Shown: positions 8,627 to 18,438 of the stretch, piece by piece | How the letters are laid out: the number at the start of each line of letters is the position of its first letter | How positions within the stretch are numbered: the stretch's first letter is position 1 | Assembly (NCBI RefSeq): GCF_026000115.1 | Contig: NZ_AP026867.1 | Location: 5,444,001 to 5,508,000 of the forward strand | DNA length: 64,000 nucleotides | Origin: Aureispira anguillae | Lineage (GTDB): Bacteria; Bacteroidota; Bacteroidia; Chitinophagales; Saprospiraceae | Reading direction: 5' to 3' | Position numbers and translations under genes: made by a program | Notes under the pieces: generated by a model | Databases searched by the model: none | What the model was told of the DNA's origin: nothing | The model's input: the letters and a program-made list of their open reading frames with translations, nothing else

Positions 8627-9427
8627 CTAAGAAAGCACTTTGTATACTTCATCATATTTTTCAAAATCGTCCTTCATAAAATTTTGAAATTGTTTCTGTC
8701 GTTTTTCTTCTGCTAAAGCCTTTACCTTAACCTCATAAATACCTTTTATTGTTCTATTTCCAAAAGCAAGTATGGTATCTAACACATGATTATCCAATCT
8801 CCTCCAATATGGGTTATCCTCTTGATCTTTTATTATATCTTCTTCAAGTAATGAAACACAAGCCGCTAAACAAAGTGTCAAGTACTGATAAGCATTAATT
8901 ACATTGCCTCTCTTATCTACTGCTTGGTCTACTCCAAAAAGCAAATCTGCTCCATTTACATAAATAGAAGTATAAATAATACCAAGGAACTCCGCTAAAT
9001 CGTTTTGAGCAATTTCAGCCAATTCCTTTTTTATAAGATTAAAGTCCTTTTTCTGAACCACTAAGTATTTTTTCTCTTCGTCCATCAACAAATTATACCT
9101 TCTTCTCCTGGCATGAAATCCCAATAATCGGTTTAATAAGGTTTCCAAAAGAAGAAAAAACACCTTAGCATTAACTCCCTTTATTTGTTCAATAAATGAT
9201 TTTTCTGTGATATAATTAAAGGCGAGTAATAGTGCAAAAGTAGAATCCTCTTTGAGGTTTCGTGTCTTACCTTTAGCCAATAGGCGCACTTCTATATCTC
9301 TGAAATAGGAAAAATCAATTGTTGAGATTAATATATTATAACTCATATCAACTAAGCTGCTCCCATCTAGCAACATAATCTCTTCTAACCTTTTGATAAG
9401 GTCTTGATTATTTTTTCTTACTTTCAT
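8627..9427 (-). CDS. Unrecognised protein paired with the Doc-like gene
   Basis: 266 residues, mostly alpha-helical, no signal peptide. Strongly charged, with a basic 'ARRRRYN' patch near the middle and a Lys/Gln-rich helix near the C-terminus ('KALAEEKRQKQF'). I recognise no family. It abuts the Doc-like gene (2-nt gap) in the position where an antitoxin gene usually lies, but it is three to four times the size of Phd. It could be a large antitoxin, a partner enzyme, or an unrelated protein that shares a promoter. The 100 bp between it and polA show no terminator, so read-through from polA is possible. Confidence 0.7.
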   Translation of the reverse strand: MKVRKNNQDLIKRLEEIMLLDGSSLVDMSYNILISTIDFSYFRDIEVRLLAKGKTRNLKEDSTFALLLAFNYITEKSFIEQIKGVNAKVFFLLLETLLNRLLGFHARRRRYNLLMDEEKKYLVVQKKDFNLIKKELAEIAQNDLAEFLGIIYTSIYVNGADLLFGVDQAVDKRGNVINAYQYLTLCLAACVSLLEEDIIKDQEDNPYWRRLDNHVLDTILAFGNRTIKGIYEVKVKALAEEKRQKQFQNFMKDDFEKYDEVYKVLS

Positions 9428-9527
9428 TGATTAGCCTATTATCTTTCATTTTAATATTGGACGCTTTATTGTTGTAACGTTTTTTTAGCCGTTATGATTC
9501 ACATTTTGCCATTTATTCTTAAGAATA

Positions 9528-12314
9528 CTAATGAGCTTCCAACCAATTGGCTCCCGTATCCATTCCAACTAAGATAGGAACCTGAAGATTTTCCAATGCA
9601 TTCTTCATATTTTCATTAATTAGATCCTTTACCTGTTCCAATTCATTGGTAGGCACATCAAAGATCAACTCATCATGCACCTGTGAAGTAATTTTAGTTT
9701 TTAGCCCCTTATCTTGGATTGCCTTGTATATTTTTATCATGGCCAATTTAATCATATCTGCGGCAGATCCTTGGATAGGCGTATTAATGGCATTTCGTTC
9801 AGCATGAGAACGCACCATAGAGTTCTGCGATTTTAAATCTCTTAAATAACGGCGCCTTCCCTTTAGAGTAGTAACATAACCGTTGGCACGAGCTTCCTCT
9901 ACAACCGTCTCCATGTATTTTTTCAGCCCTTGATACTCATTAAAATATTGATCGATCAATGCTTTTGCTTCTGCTCGTTTAATGCCCAAGTTTTTAGATA
10001 AATTCGTAGCTCCTGCACCATAAATAATACTAAAGTTTACAGTTTTTGCATTATAGCGCTGTTCTTTGGTCACTTCGTCCAAACGAACACCATAAATTTT
10101 GGCAGCGGTCGCCTTATGAATATCCAAGCCATCTTGAAATGCTTGGATCATAGCTTCATCACCACTTATTTGAGCCACCAATCGCAACTCTATTTGAGAA
10201 TAATCGGCTGCTAATAAGATATGTCCAGTATCTTTTGGAATAAAAGCTTTGCGCACCTCTCTCCCTCGCTCTGAGCGGATAGGAATATTTTGCAGATTAG
10301 GATTCTGAGAACTCAAACGTCCTGTTGCTGTTAAGGCTTGATTAAAAGAACTATGGATACGCCCTGTTTTTTTACTGACTAATTTAGGCAAAGCATCTAC
10401 ATAAGTAGACTTTAACTTAGCCATAGAGCGGTAGGTCAACAAATCTGCTACCACTTCATGATTTTGAGCTAACTCCGAGAGTTTTTCTTCATTCGTTGAA
10501 AATTGCCCTGTTTTTGTCTTTTTCCAACGATAAGGAATTTCCATTTTATTAAACAACACCTCTCCTACCTGCTTAGGAGAATCCAAGTTGAACGTGTTTA
10601 GCCCAGCAGCATCAAAAATTTTCTTTTTGATTGCACTAATGTCCTGTTCTAAAACTTTAGAATACTCTTCTAAAAATGGCACATCCAAATTTACCCCATT
10701 GTATTCGATTTCAACCAGTACATCAATTAAAGGTTCTTCTATTTCATTGTACAAGTTGAGCAAATCACCTTCCAGTAATTTATCCAATTCAATTTTTATT
10801 TGCAAAGTAATATCAGCATCTTCTCCAGCATATTCTTTGATTTTTTCGGGAGCGACATCCCGCATAGTTAACTGATTCTTGCCTTTTTTTCCAATCAGTG
10901 TTTCGATAGAAACGGGCGAATAGTTAAGATACGTTTCTGCTAGATAATTGAGATTATGGCGATTCTGTGGTTCTAATACATAATGCATTAACATTGTATC
11001 CCAATACTTTCCTTTGACCTCAATTCCATACCATTTTAACATCAAAATATCATACTTGATATTTTGTCCTATCTTAGCAATAGTAGGATTTTCAAACAAT
11101 TCTTTAAACTCTTGAAGAACAGCCTTAGCTTCCTCTTGATTAACAGGAATAGGGACATAATAAGCTTCATGTGGTCGAATGGAAAAAGCAATTCCTACCA
11201 ACTCAGCTTCACTAACATTCAAGCCTGTTGTTTCTGTATCAAAACAAAAAGCGGCTTCTTTTTCTAGTTTTTTAATTAAATTTGATCGTTGTTCTGCTGT
11301 TTGTACCAAGTGGTACTCATGTGCTACATTATCTATACTTTTATCTGCGATACTCTCCGTTTTTGTACTTATTTTTGCAGACGACTCTTTAGTAGTTATT
11401 ACATTTCCAAAAAGATCGGTTTGCACTCCCGAATTATCTACAGCCGATGCTCCTAAAATTCGTTTGATTAACGTTCTAAACTCTAATTCTGAAAATACTT
11501 TTTTTAGAGCATCTCGATTAAAGGGTTCTACTTTATAAGTATCAGCATCAAACTGTATCGGGCAATCTAATGCAATAGTTGCCAATTTTTTAGACAACAA
11601 AGCATCTTCTCTACCAGCCTCCACTTTTTCTTTTTGTTTTCCCTTAAGTTGCTCTGTATTTGCCAGAATACCTTCAATGCTATCAAATTGATCCAATAAT
11701 TTCACAGCCGTTTTAGCTCCTATCCCCTTTATTCCTGGAATATTATCAACAGCATCTCCTTGTAGTCCCAATACATCAATAACTTGATCTACTCGTTTGA
11801 TTTGCCACTTCTCTAGCACCTCTTCTACCCCCATGATACTCACTCCATTTCCCATTCTAGCAGGCTTATACAAAAATACTTTATCAGAAACCAATTGTGC
11901 ATAGTCCTTATCTGGCGTCATCATATACACATCGAACCCCTCTTTTTCAGCCTGTTTCGCCAACGTTCCAATCACATCATCCGCTTCATATCCTTCGCAA
12001 AAAGCAACAGGAATATTAAAAGCTTCTATAATTTCTTTAATATAAGGAATGGCCAATGTAATATCTTCTGGTTGCTTCTCTCGATTGGCTTTGTATTCTA
12101 CATACATATCGTGTCGAAACGTAGGCGTCGGCAAATCAAAAACGACTGCAATATGGCTTGGTTTTTCCTTTTTAAGTACATCCCACAGTGTATTGGTAAA
12201 CCCCGTTATTGCAGAGACATTCAAGCCTTTAGAATTGATCAATGGTCGTTTGATAAATGCAAAATGAGCTCGGTATATTAATGCAAAAGCATCCAGCAAG
12301 AATAATTTTTTCAT
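9528..12314 (-). CDS. polA: DNA polymerase I
   Basis: 928 residues, the full three-domain enzyme. The N-terminal 5'-3' exonuclease ('DAFALIYRAHFAF', 'VCEGYEADDVIGTLA' region, 'GLQGDAVDNIPGIKGIGAKTA') occupies about residues 1-290. The 3'-5' proofreading domain keeps all its acidic residues: 'FDTETTGL', 'NIKYDILM' and 'YAGEDADIT'. The polymerase domain has motif A 'ADYSQIELR', motif B 'RYNAKTVNFSIIYG' and motif C 'VHDELIF'. It acts in Okazaki fragment processing and excision repair. Unlike many bacterial PolA proteins whose proofreading site is lost, this one looks active. Minus strand, alone, followed by the Doc pair after 100 bp. Confidence 0.98.
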   Translation of the reverse strand: MKKLFLLDAFALIYRAHFAFIKRPLINSKGLNVSAITGFTNTLWDVLKKEKPSHIAVVFDLPTPTFRHDMYVEYKANREKQPEDITLAIPYIKEIIEAFNIPVAFCEGYEADDVIGTLAKQAEKEGFDVYMMTPDKDYAQLVSDKVFLYKPARMGNGVSIMGVEEVLEKWQIKRVDQVIDVLGLQGDAVDNIPGIKGIGAKTAVKLLDQFDSIEGILANTEQLKGKQKEKVEAGREDALLSKKLATIALDCPIQFDADTYKVEPFNRDALKKVFSELEFRTLIKRILGASAVDNSGVQTDLFGNVITTKESSAKISTKTESIADKSIDNVAHEYHLVQTAEQRSNLIKKLEKEAAFCFDTETTGLNVSEAELVGIAFSIRPHEAYYVPIPVNQEEAKAVLQEFKELFENPTIAKIGQNIKYDILMLKWYGIEVKGKYWDTMLMHYVLEPQNRHNLNYLAETYLNYSPVSIETLIGKKGKNQLTMRDVAPEKIKEYAGEDADITLQIKIELDKLLEGDLLNLYNEIEEPLIDVLVEIEYNGVNLDVPFLEEYSKVLEQDISAIKKKIFDAAGLNTFNLDSPKQVGEVLFNKMEIPYRWKKTKTGQFSTNEEKLSELAQNHEVVADLLTYRSMAKLKSTYVDALPKLVSKKTGRIHSSFNQALTATGRLSSQNPNLQNIPIRSERGREVRKAFIPKDTGHILLAADYSQIELRLVAQISGDEAMIQAFQDGLDIHKATAAKIYGVRLDEVTKEQRYNAKTVNFSIIYGAGATNLSKNLGIKRAEAKALIDQYFNEYQGLKKYMETVVEEARANGYVTTLKGRRRYLRDLKSQNSMVRSHAERNAINTPIQGSAADMIKLAMIKIYKAIQDKGLKTKITSQVHDELIFDVPTNELEQVKDLINENMKNALENLQVPILVGMDTGANWLEAH

Positions 12315-12516
12315 AAGTGTCTTGGCAATTTTTTGCCTTATTTAGTAAGTACTTTAAATTATGCAGAAAAGAAGAATAGCGTACTATTTTTTTATCGCCC
12401 TAGAATTGAAAAGTCTAAAAAATCTCCTAATTACAATCCTATTAAAGCAGACAAAGCTACAAAAAAAGCACAGGAAATAAGTAGATAACAAAAGAAAAAA
12501 CAAAAGATCACAAACG

Positions 12517-15399
12517 CTACCTAACCATATTTATTAACACCTGATAATCATCGTATTTAGCCCTTCCTTTTTTCATTTCTAACAAATCTAAAAATTCTGC
12601 CGAATCCATTGTTCGTTCCTGCATCAACTCCTCTAATTCGTCAACTGTCGTTTCTGTACGCACTTCTATCTCTCCGTTTTTGATTTGTTGCATTCGCCAC
12701 TGGTAGGTTTTCTCTATCCTTGTCCAGATCATTTGATGAATTTCTTTATAATCAACATCAGGAGCAACTGTTTCTGCGCTGTCAAAAGCAAGGTTATTTC
12801 TAGCAATTATTTTCCCTGACTCAATAATAAAATAAGCTGTATGTGCCCAACTTTCATGCTGTTCCAATAATTTAGAATAGATGACCAACTGTAAGTCCTC
12901 CCCATTCTTAAATTGCTGTTTACGATAAGTAGCGCCCCCCCATTTGAGGTCTACAATTGCTTTTTCAATAATCAATTCATTTCCTTTTTTTCTTTGGCGT
13001 TGCAATACTAAATCAACAATTCCTTTTAGCTCCTGTCCCGCTACTTTGCCCACAATAGGAAGTTCAGTATCTACAATCGTCCAGCCATTTTCTTGAATAG
13101 CCAATACCAATGCCCAAGCTGCTTGTTTTATTTTATTAACCAATCCAATTCGCTCAGCCTCTTGCCCATACATTAACAAAACAGCACCTTCTCGCTCAAA
13201 TAAATCAGAAACATTAGCACTCACCCAATCTACAACTTCTTTTTTTGACCAGACTTTAGAAGAATCCTTTATCGCATTAAACAACTGCTCAAACACACTA
13301 TGCGCTATATTCCCCTTTAACACTCGATCCTTTACAACACTTAACATAGAGGACTTTTTAAACTTAACTTGATATCGAAAAACCCATTGATAAGGATAAT
13401 AGAGCAAGCTATCCAAACTTGAAAAAGATTCCGTCTCAACCTGCTGGATATTTTTATCCTGCGCAACCGCTAAATAAGGTCTAGGTTTATTTAACACATT
13501 AGGCATAAGACGGATAAAAGTAGGCAAGGCATAAGATTTAGCCAAGAAATCTATATTTTCTTGCGTATCTAAGTTCACAATAATCCGTTTTAATGCTTTG
13601 TCCCCTAATGCAGCATTCAAATCTCCCCAAAGGGGATGCGGCAACTGTTCCTTTCCTTCTATATATTGAGGCATCACCAAAACCAGTCGTTTTTGAGCCC
13701 TCAAAACCGCTTGCATTCGTTGCCAAAGCATCCTTGCATTTTCCTCTACAGGAGTTTCTACAACAACCGTTTGAAGCATCAAATACGCTTGTTCTTTTTT
13801 ATACCATCGAGCAAACCCCGTTTCTCGTTCTACATCTACAAAATTCCACCAAAAGACCTCCTCTGTAGGTCGTACAATAGCACTTCCTTTATGCACATAA
13901 GGCAAATGCCCCAATTCTGTCGATCTAAAACGAATCGCAGCAGGTTCATTTATGGTACGCACCAAACGTTCTAATCGAAGATTTGAGAGCTGAGTATCTT
14001 GGTCAGGGAGCGCTTCCAAAACCTGAACTATGTTATTGGATTGCACTCTCAGTCCTTCTAAAGCAGGAAGTCCATTTTGTAAATCTTCTTTGTAATGTTC
14101 AATTTCTTGAATTTTTTGATGGGGTGTACTGGGATTATCCAGTCGTTTTTGAAGATTTTCAATTTGTTTTTTATGCTCATCCTCCTCTTTTCTTGCCCAA
14201 ATAGAAACATAACGGTACAGCTCTATGACCTCTGATTTGGGAACTGATTTAGCAGTATCATAACGCCTTCTATTGAACCAAAACCTATATTCTTCTTGCG
14301 CTTCTTCCCTTTCCTTTTCTAAGGCTTCTTTTTCCGTAGGTGTTTCGGCTATTTTTTCATCGTAATAATCAAAGAATTGCCGTACCATCGCATTCCAAGC
14401 ACCGCTAAAAAGCCCTGGTTTTTGAGCCATAATTTTAGCAATTCCTCGTGCTAAAGCTGGGTGAATTGGCGTATTGGGCAAAGAAACAAATTCTAATATT
14501 TTATAAGGATTAATAGGCTTCCACAAAAAAGCACTGACCAATTTCAAAATTTGCAACGTTGGTCGAGCGATCGAAGCAGAAAGGATGCCCAAACTAGGCA
14601 AGCCCTCCTCTATAAGCGTATTGTCTAATGCTCGGTTTTTATCTGGAATTAAACAAACAGGGCGATACGTTTTATTCTCAAGAAAAAGTTTAGCCCAGTA
14701 CTCTGCTGCATAAGTTTCTCGTTTCGCTTGAACAATCAATAAAGAACCATCTGCTTTTACTTGATGTCGATTGTAAGGCTCTTTTAATAAAGCTTTTTGG
14801 AAATTTTGCAAATCACCTTCAGCAGGAGCAATTGGCTGCTTTGTTTGTACTAAAGAAATTTCCATCTCCTCCAACGTAGCAAATAATTCTTGCAAATAGG
14901 GAGGCAATAACTCCAATGGTTCATTCAAGTAAATCGTCTTAATTGGCAGAGGCAGCAAACGAACAAAATGCAGAACACGGCGAAAACGTTCTGCAAAACC
15001 ATCAAATAATCCAGTTGGTTCCCCAGCTTTTACCAATGCTTCTACTTCTGCCAACGTTCGCAGTCGAGTAGGCATACCCTCTTCCAATTCAAAATCCCAA
15101 CCTCCCATCAATAACTCATCCCTTCTATTTAATAAGGCAATTGCTGTTGCCATCTGATCCGCCTTAAAAGAAGCAGCATAAAAAGCAACATTATTTTTGC
15201 TACTCAGATGTACCAATAAAATTTGTCGATATTGCTCAAATCTTAAATAGTCGTGTCGCTCTGGATAACTAATTCCTAAATGCTTTTCTAGATACGTCAT
15301 CAAGCCATTTACCCCACAAGCCAAACCAACCTCCTCTGGAACAGTGATGTATTCAGGGAATGTCCGCTCTTCTATTTCTAATCCAAATTGTATAACCAT
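12517..15399 (-). CDS. PD-(D/E)XK nuclease family protein, AddB-like
   Basis: 960 residues from the ATG at 15399. I chose this start over the one at 15447 because the extra 16 residues are unlike the rest and an 'aaggaaa' stretch lies upstream of 15399. The C-terminal part carries a RecB-type nuclease motif: D796 in 'KGIVDLVL', then 'AIVDLKWGG' (D817, K819), then a Q-x-x-x-Y helix ('QLVIYS'). The N-terminal two thirds resemble the inactivated helicase of AddB-type subunits; I see no Walker A. Such proteins work with a RecB/AddA-type helicase in double-strand break processing, but no addA lies next to it. It lacks the four-Cys iron-sulfur pattern of classical AddB as far as I can see. It follows a terminator at 15511 and so has its own promoter. 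Confidence 0.8.
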   Translation of the reverse strand: MVIQFGLEIEERTFPEYITVPEEVGLACGVNGLMTYLEKHLGISYPERHDYLRFEQYRQILLVHLSSKNNVAFYAASFKADQMATAIALLNRRDELLMGGWDFELEEGMPTRLRTLAEVEALVKAGEPTGLFDGFAERFRRVLHFVRLLPLPIKTIYLNEPLELLPPYLQELFATLEEMEISLVQTKQPIAPAEGDLQNFQKALLKEPYNRHQVKADGSLLIVQAKRETYAAEYWAKLFLENKTYRPVCLIPDKNRALDNTLIEEGLPSLGILSASIARPTLQILKLVSAFLWKPINPYKILEFVSLPNTPIHPALARGIAKIMAQKPGLFSGAWNAMVRQFFDYYDEKIAETPTEKEALEKEREEAQEEYRFWFNRRRYDTAKSVPKSEVIELYRYVSIWARKEEDEHKKQIENLQKRLDNPSTPHQKIQEIEHYKEDLQNGLPALEGLRVQSNNIVQVLEALPDQDTQLSNLRLERLVRTINEPAAIRFRSTELGHLPYVHKGSAIVRPTEEVFWWNFVDVERETGFARWYKKEQAYLMLQTVVVETPVEENARMLWQRMQAVLRAQKRLVLVMPQYIEGKEQLPHPLWGDLNAALGDKALKRIIVNLDTQENIDFLAKSYALPTFIRLMPNVLNKPRPYLAVAQDKNIQQVETESFSSLDSLLYYPYQWVFRYQVKFKKSSMLSVVKDRVLKGNIAHSVFEQLFNAIKDSSKVWSKKEVVDWVSANVSDLFEREGAVLLMYGQEAERIGLVNKIKQAAWALVLAIQENGWTIVDTELPIVGKVAGQELKGIVDLVLQRQRKKGNELIIEKAIVDLKWGGATYRKQQFKNGEDLQLVIYSKLLEQHESWAHTAYFIIESGKIIARNNLAFDSAETVAPDVDYKEIHQMIWTRIEKTYQWRMQQIKNGEIEVRTETTVDELEELMQERTMDSAEFLDLLEMKKGRAKYDDYQVLINMVR

Positions 15400-15510
15400 A
15401 GCTCTTGATTTCCTTCTCTTAATACAAATAATCTTGAAGATAAACAATACCTATAGATTCTCCAATTTCGCTTGCTTATCTGTACTTATTTTTAGGAGTT
15501 GCTACAATAC

Positions 15511-15539
15511 AAAAAGCGCAAGCCTCCTTAACTTGCGCT
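15511..15539 (-). terminator. Intrinsic terminator
   Basis: AGCGCAAG/CTTGCGCT stem (15515-15522 with 15532-15539) followed on the minus strand by T5. It lies about 100 bp after the stop of the gene at 15641. Confidence 0.75.
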
Positions 15540-15640
15540 ATATAAATTGGGTGAATGAATCAAAAAATTGCCTATTATAAGAAAATCAAAAAATTTCAAT
15601 TACCAATCAAAGTAGTACGAGGCTCTAATCAATAAAAAAC

Positions 15641-16261
15641 TTAAGAACACTTTCTATTGTGAAAACCTATGGGCAGTATTTCGGCTTCACCTTCATGAAA
15701 CATTTCTTCCTTTAGGTATTTAAACTCATCTATGTTCACAATATTTCGGTTTTTAAGCCAATCGAGGTTGTTCATTTTTTGATCGTAACAATCTACACAA
15801 TCCCAGTATTTTTCAACTAAAAATACCTTTTGCCGCTCCAACAGCTCAGCCACAAATTCATCGGCTTGTTTTTTATTCCCCCCATCTCTAAAAAAGCCAA
15901 TTGTACCATTATCCAGTGTATCTAAAAACAAAACCTCTTGCGCATTACGATAAACAATATAAAATAACAGAGCAGACATTAATACCCCCAAGATCGGTGG
16001 TACAATAGCAGTTATAAGCCCAGCACTATAACCAATAAAATTAGTTATAGATAACCAAAACAACACCGAAGCCGCTCCAAATAAAAAATAATTAGGTTGC
16101 CGTTTGGTTCTCTTTTCTCCAATAATGTCTTCGTATCGTAATTCCAATTCATAGCCACTCAACAATCCCATTTCTTTGAGGTGTAAAATACCATCCTCCA
16201 ATCTGAATTCTTTTTCTTTCCAAAGTCTTTTTTGAGTCATCTTTCGATTTTCCATCATCAA
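15641..16261 (-). CDS. Small membrane protein, unknown
   Basis: 206 residues. Soluble N-terminus of about 60 residues ('FRLEDGILHLKEMGLLSGYELELRYEDIIGEKRTKR', possibly a PH-like fold), then two adjacent hydrophobic segments at about 62-80 and 85-108, and a soluble C-terminal part with a 'CVDCYD' Cys pair. The start has three consecutive Met codons, so the exact N-terminus is uncertain. No family recognised. It is a single-gene unit between terminators. Confidence 0.65.
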   Translation of the reverse strand: MMMENRKMTQKRLWKEKEFRLEDGILHLKEMGLLSGYELELRYEDIIGEKRTKRQPNYFLFGAASVLFWLSITNFIGYSAGLITAIVPPILGVLMSALLFYIVYRNAQEVLFLDTLDNGTIGFFRDGGNKKQADEFVAELLERQKVFLVEKYWDCVDCYDQKMNNLDWLKNRNIVNIDEFKYLKEEMFHEGEAEILPIGFHNRKCS

Positions 16262-16535
16262 CGTTTTTGTTTTTAATAAAAAAGGATTGCATTAAGTATA
16301 TTAGATCAACTTAAGTTTTTGTTTTTCAAAACATTTACTTAAACACCATACAACATTGATAAATAAAGAACTTCACCTAAACATTTGATTCTTTATTTTT
16401 TGTTTGTGAATACCTTATTTGGTTGCTTATTGTATAGTTAGGTATACGTTTTAATACATCTTTTTGTTTCACCAAAAACATTCAATTTTTCATTTTTTAC
16501 ACTTTTTTGTTAATTATTTTCAACTTGCTATCAAC
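16262..16535. other. AT-rich gap before the gld cluster
   Basis: Together with the terminator at 16536 this makes a 350-bp gap between minus-strand genes. It is very AT-rich and should hold the promoter of the 15641-16261 gene; no other feature is seen. Confidence 0.5.
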
Positions 16536-16567
16536 AAAAAAATGAGTCAGCAACAAGTACTGACTCA
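16536..16567 (-). terminator. Terminator of the gld cluster
   Basis: TGAGTCAG/CTGACTCA stem (16543-16550 with 16560-16567), 9-nt loop, followed on the minus strand by T7. It ends transcription after the second gldN. Confidence 0.85.
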
Positions 16568-16611
16568 CTTTATAATAAAAACGCTAAGATTTATTGGTTT
16601 AGGTTATTCTT

Positions 16612-17478
16612 TTAATAGGTCCAAAGATCATGTTCAAAATGAAAAATACCATCTTTTATTTTATCAGATTCTAACAATACCGCCATAGGGTCTGATCTAT
16701 AATCCTTGATTCTACGATCATAAACATTTGATTCCTTAGTAATATAACTACCAAACAGACGAGCTTCAAAAACATCCTCCCAGCTCATTCTAGCAGCATC
16801 ATTATGCGTATTAAAAGCCTCAGAGCGAGCAAGGGTTTCTCTCAACTCTGGATAATAAGTCCAAAACATTGGGCCAGAGTTTAAATAATTTCCATTGTCA
16901 TCTTTACGATCAATAATAGGGGCAATTCCTAAAATTCGTACATCTAACTTTGAGGTTTCTTCATCAAAGAAGTAAACTTCCTTTACTCTATATTTCTGAA
17001 TATCTTCATAATTTAACTCATTATGAACGATCTTCATTTCTTCTGAAAAATCTTCTGGTTTAAAAATAAAAATGGTGTCTGTTGTCACTCCTACATTAGC
17101 TGCTTCTCCTTGTGTCATTGGCTCAGAAAACTCTCCTCCAAACGAGTGGTGATATAATGTAATATCCCCTGCCTTAGCAGCATCTAACAAAATGCTAATA
17201 AAAGGCGTTTTTTCATCTTTGAAAATGTGATTCCTTTTTTCACGAATATCGATCAACCTCCAAACACGTTTTTCCCAGAATACATCTTTTTCATGAATAA
17301 AATCATAAGCAAGAATCTTTTTTTCCTTGTGCAAATAGCGATCATAAAAACCATCTCTAGGGGCTACACGCTCTACTTTTCCTGATTCTGTTACATTGGA
17401 ATTTTGAGCATAGCTAACTGCACAAAACAAAAAGCAAAAACTCCAGACCAAAGCTGGTACTATTTTTTTCGTCATCAT
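16612..17478 (-). CDS. gldN: GldN/PorN paralogue 2
   Basis: 288 residues from the ATG at 17478 (or 17475); the open frame reaches 17529, but the extra residues precede a normal signal peptide ('MMTKKIVPALVWSFCFLFCAVSYAQ'). The mature protein carries the GldN hallmarks: 'PRDGFYDRYL', 'IHEKDVFWEKRVWRLIDIREK', 'KEVYFFDEETSKLDVRILGIAPI', 'RMSWEDVFEARLF', and the end 'FHFEHDLW'. GldN binds GldK to form the periplasmic ring under the outer membrane of the type IX machinery. It is closely similar to the gldN at 22116 and is the last gene of the cluster, downstream of the second gldM and three shortened gldM genes. A second GldN-like protein is known elsewhere in the phylum (GldO). Confidence 0.9.
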   Translation of the reverse strand: MMTKKIVPALVWSFCFLFCAVSYAQNSNVTESGKVERVAPRDGFYDRYLHKEKKILAYDFIHEKDVFWEKRVWRLIDIREKRNHIFKDEKTPFISILLDAAKAGDITLYHHSFGGEFSEPMTQGEAANVGVTTDTIFIFKPEDFSEEMKIVHNELNYEDIQKYRVKEVYFFDEETSKLDVRILGIAPIIDRKDDNGNYLNSGPMFWTYYPELRETLARSEAFNTHNDAARMSWEDVFEARLFGSYITKESNVYDRRIKDYRSDPMAVLLESDKIKDGIFHFEHDLWTY

Positions 17479-17618
17479 TGTTTTTAATTTTAATTTTAAG
17501 ACAATGAGAAGTTCATGAGTAAAAGGCAAAGAAACTCTAGACTACTCTTTGCTCCCATAATACAACAGACAAAAAAGGTTACAGTTTTTTATTTAATCAA
17601 TGCAAAATAAAATCAAAA

Positions 17619-18359
17619 CTACCGAATAGTAAAGGTTAATCCACTCAAACGGCGACCAGCTTTATCGCCTGGGCACCTTGCTTTTACATTCGTAAAAATA
17701 TATTGATCCCCTGGTTTAGCTCGGTCTATTACATTTCGAATCATGCCTCTAAATAAAGCCCCCTCTCCTTTTAGTTCAATTGGGTCACAACGTTTACAGA
17801 CATAAAATAAGGTATAAGATTGCAGTTGGCAACTGATATCCATATCCATATTATCGGCCTTGGTTGTCAATCCTGGCTGTGCCCGAAACATTCCTGATTT
17901 CATTGTGCCATCACTCTTACCACCTAAACGAAGAATTGGATCGGGGAGCCGCTTGATTCTAAATTCAACTGCTTTGATTGCCCCTGTCTTTTTATCTTTC
18001 ACCCTTATTCTAGCCTTTCCTAGCTTAGAACAAACAACAACATATTGCCCCTCGGTCGTCCTCTTATTAATTGTTATCCCTTCCTCTGGCAGCAATTCCA
18101 ATTGATCATTGGGGATTCCCGAAGCAGCAACAGTAATGGGATTATCCACTCCAACATAAAATACATTCATTTTATCTGCTGCTACAGCAACGGTTCCATT
18201 ACTAAAATCAGATTCGGACATTTCCAAAATGGTTCCTCCAATATTAAATTGCATACGATCGGTTCCAACTAATAAAAACCGTTCGACAATCATCCCAAAA
18301 TTACTGGCTAATAATAAGATCAAAAATAGTGACCCACCTATTGTTTTTAGCGTATTCAT
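17619..18359 (-). CDS. Mini-GldM: membrane-anchored GldM C-terminal domains, copy 3
   Basis: 246 residues. A short N-terminus with one hydrophobic helix ('SLFLILLLASNFGMIVERFLL') leads, after a 25-residue linker, straight into the last two GldM domains from residue 59 on ('ADKMNVFYVGVDNPITV', 'RIKRLPDPILRLGGKSDGTM', 'KPGDQYIFTNVKARCPGD'). The long helical bundle and the first Ig domain of GldM are missing, and so is the GldM-type transmembrane helix that contacts GldL. It has a C-K-R-C motif where the full GldMs of this cluster have R-K-R-(Q/E). The frame is intact with its own start and stop, and it is closely similar to the next copy. It could bind the GldK/N ring. Role inferred only. Confidence 0.85.
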   Translation of the reverse strand: MNTLKTIGGSLFLILLLASNFGMIVERFLLVGTDRMQFNIGGTILEMSESDFSNGTVAVAADKMNVFYVGVDNPITVAASGIPNDQLELLPEEGITINKRTTEGQYVVVCSKLGKARIRVKDKKTGAIKAVEFRIKRLPDPILRLGGKSDGTMKSGMFRAQPGLTTKADNMDMDISCQLQSYTLFYVCKRCDPIELKGEGALFRGMIRNVIDRAKPGDQYIFTNVKARCPGDKAGRRLSGLTFTIR

Positions 18360-18438
18360 AGTTTTAATAATTAGTTATTTGATAAATTTACATGCAATAA
18401 CCACAACTAATTTATTGGAATAAAATAGGAATTTAGAA

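Noticed and set aside
15400-15447. Earlier start for the AddB-like protein
   Set aside because: The extra 16 residues are basic and hydrophobic, unlike the family, and a better ribosome-binding context precedes 15399.
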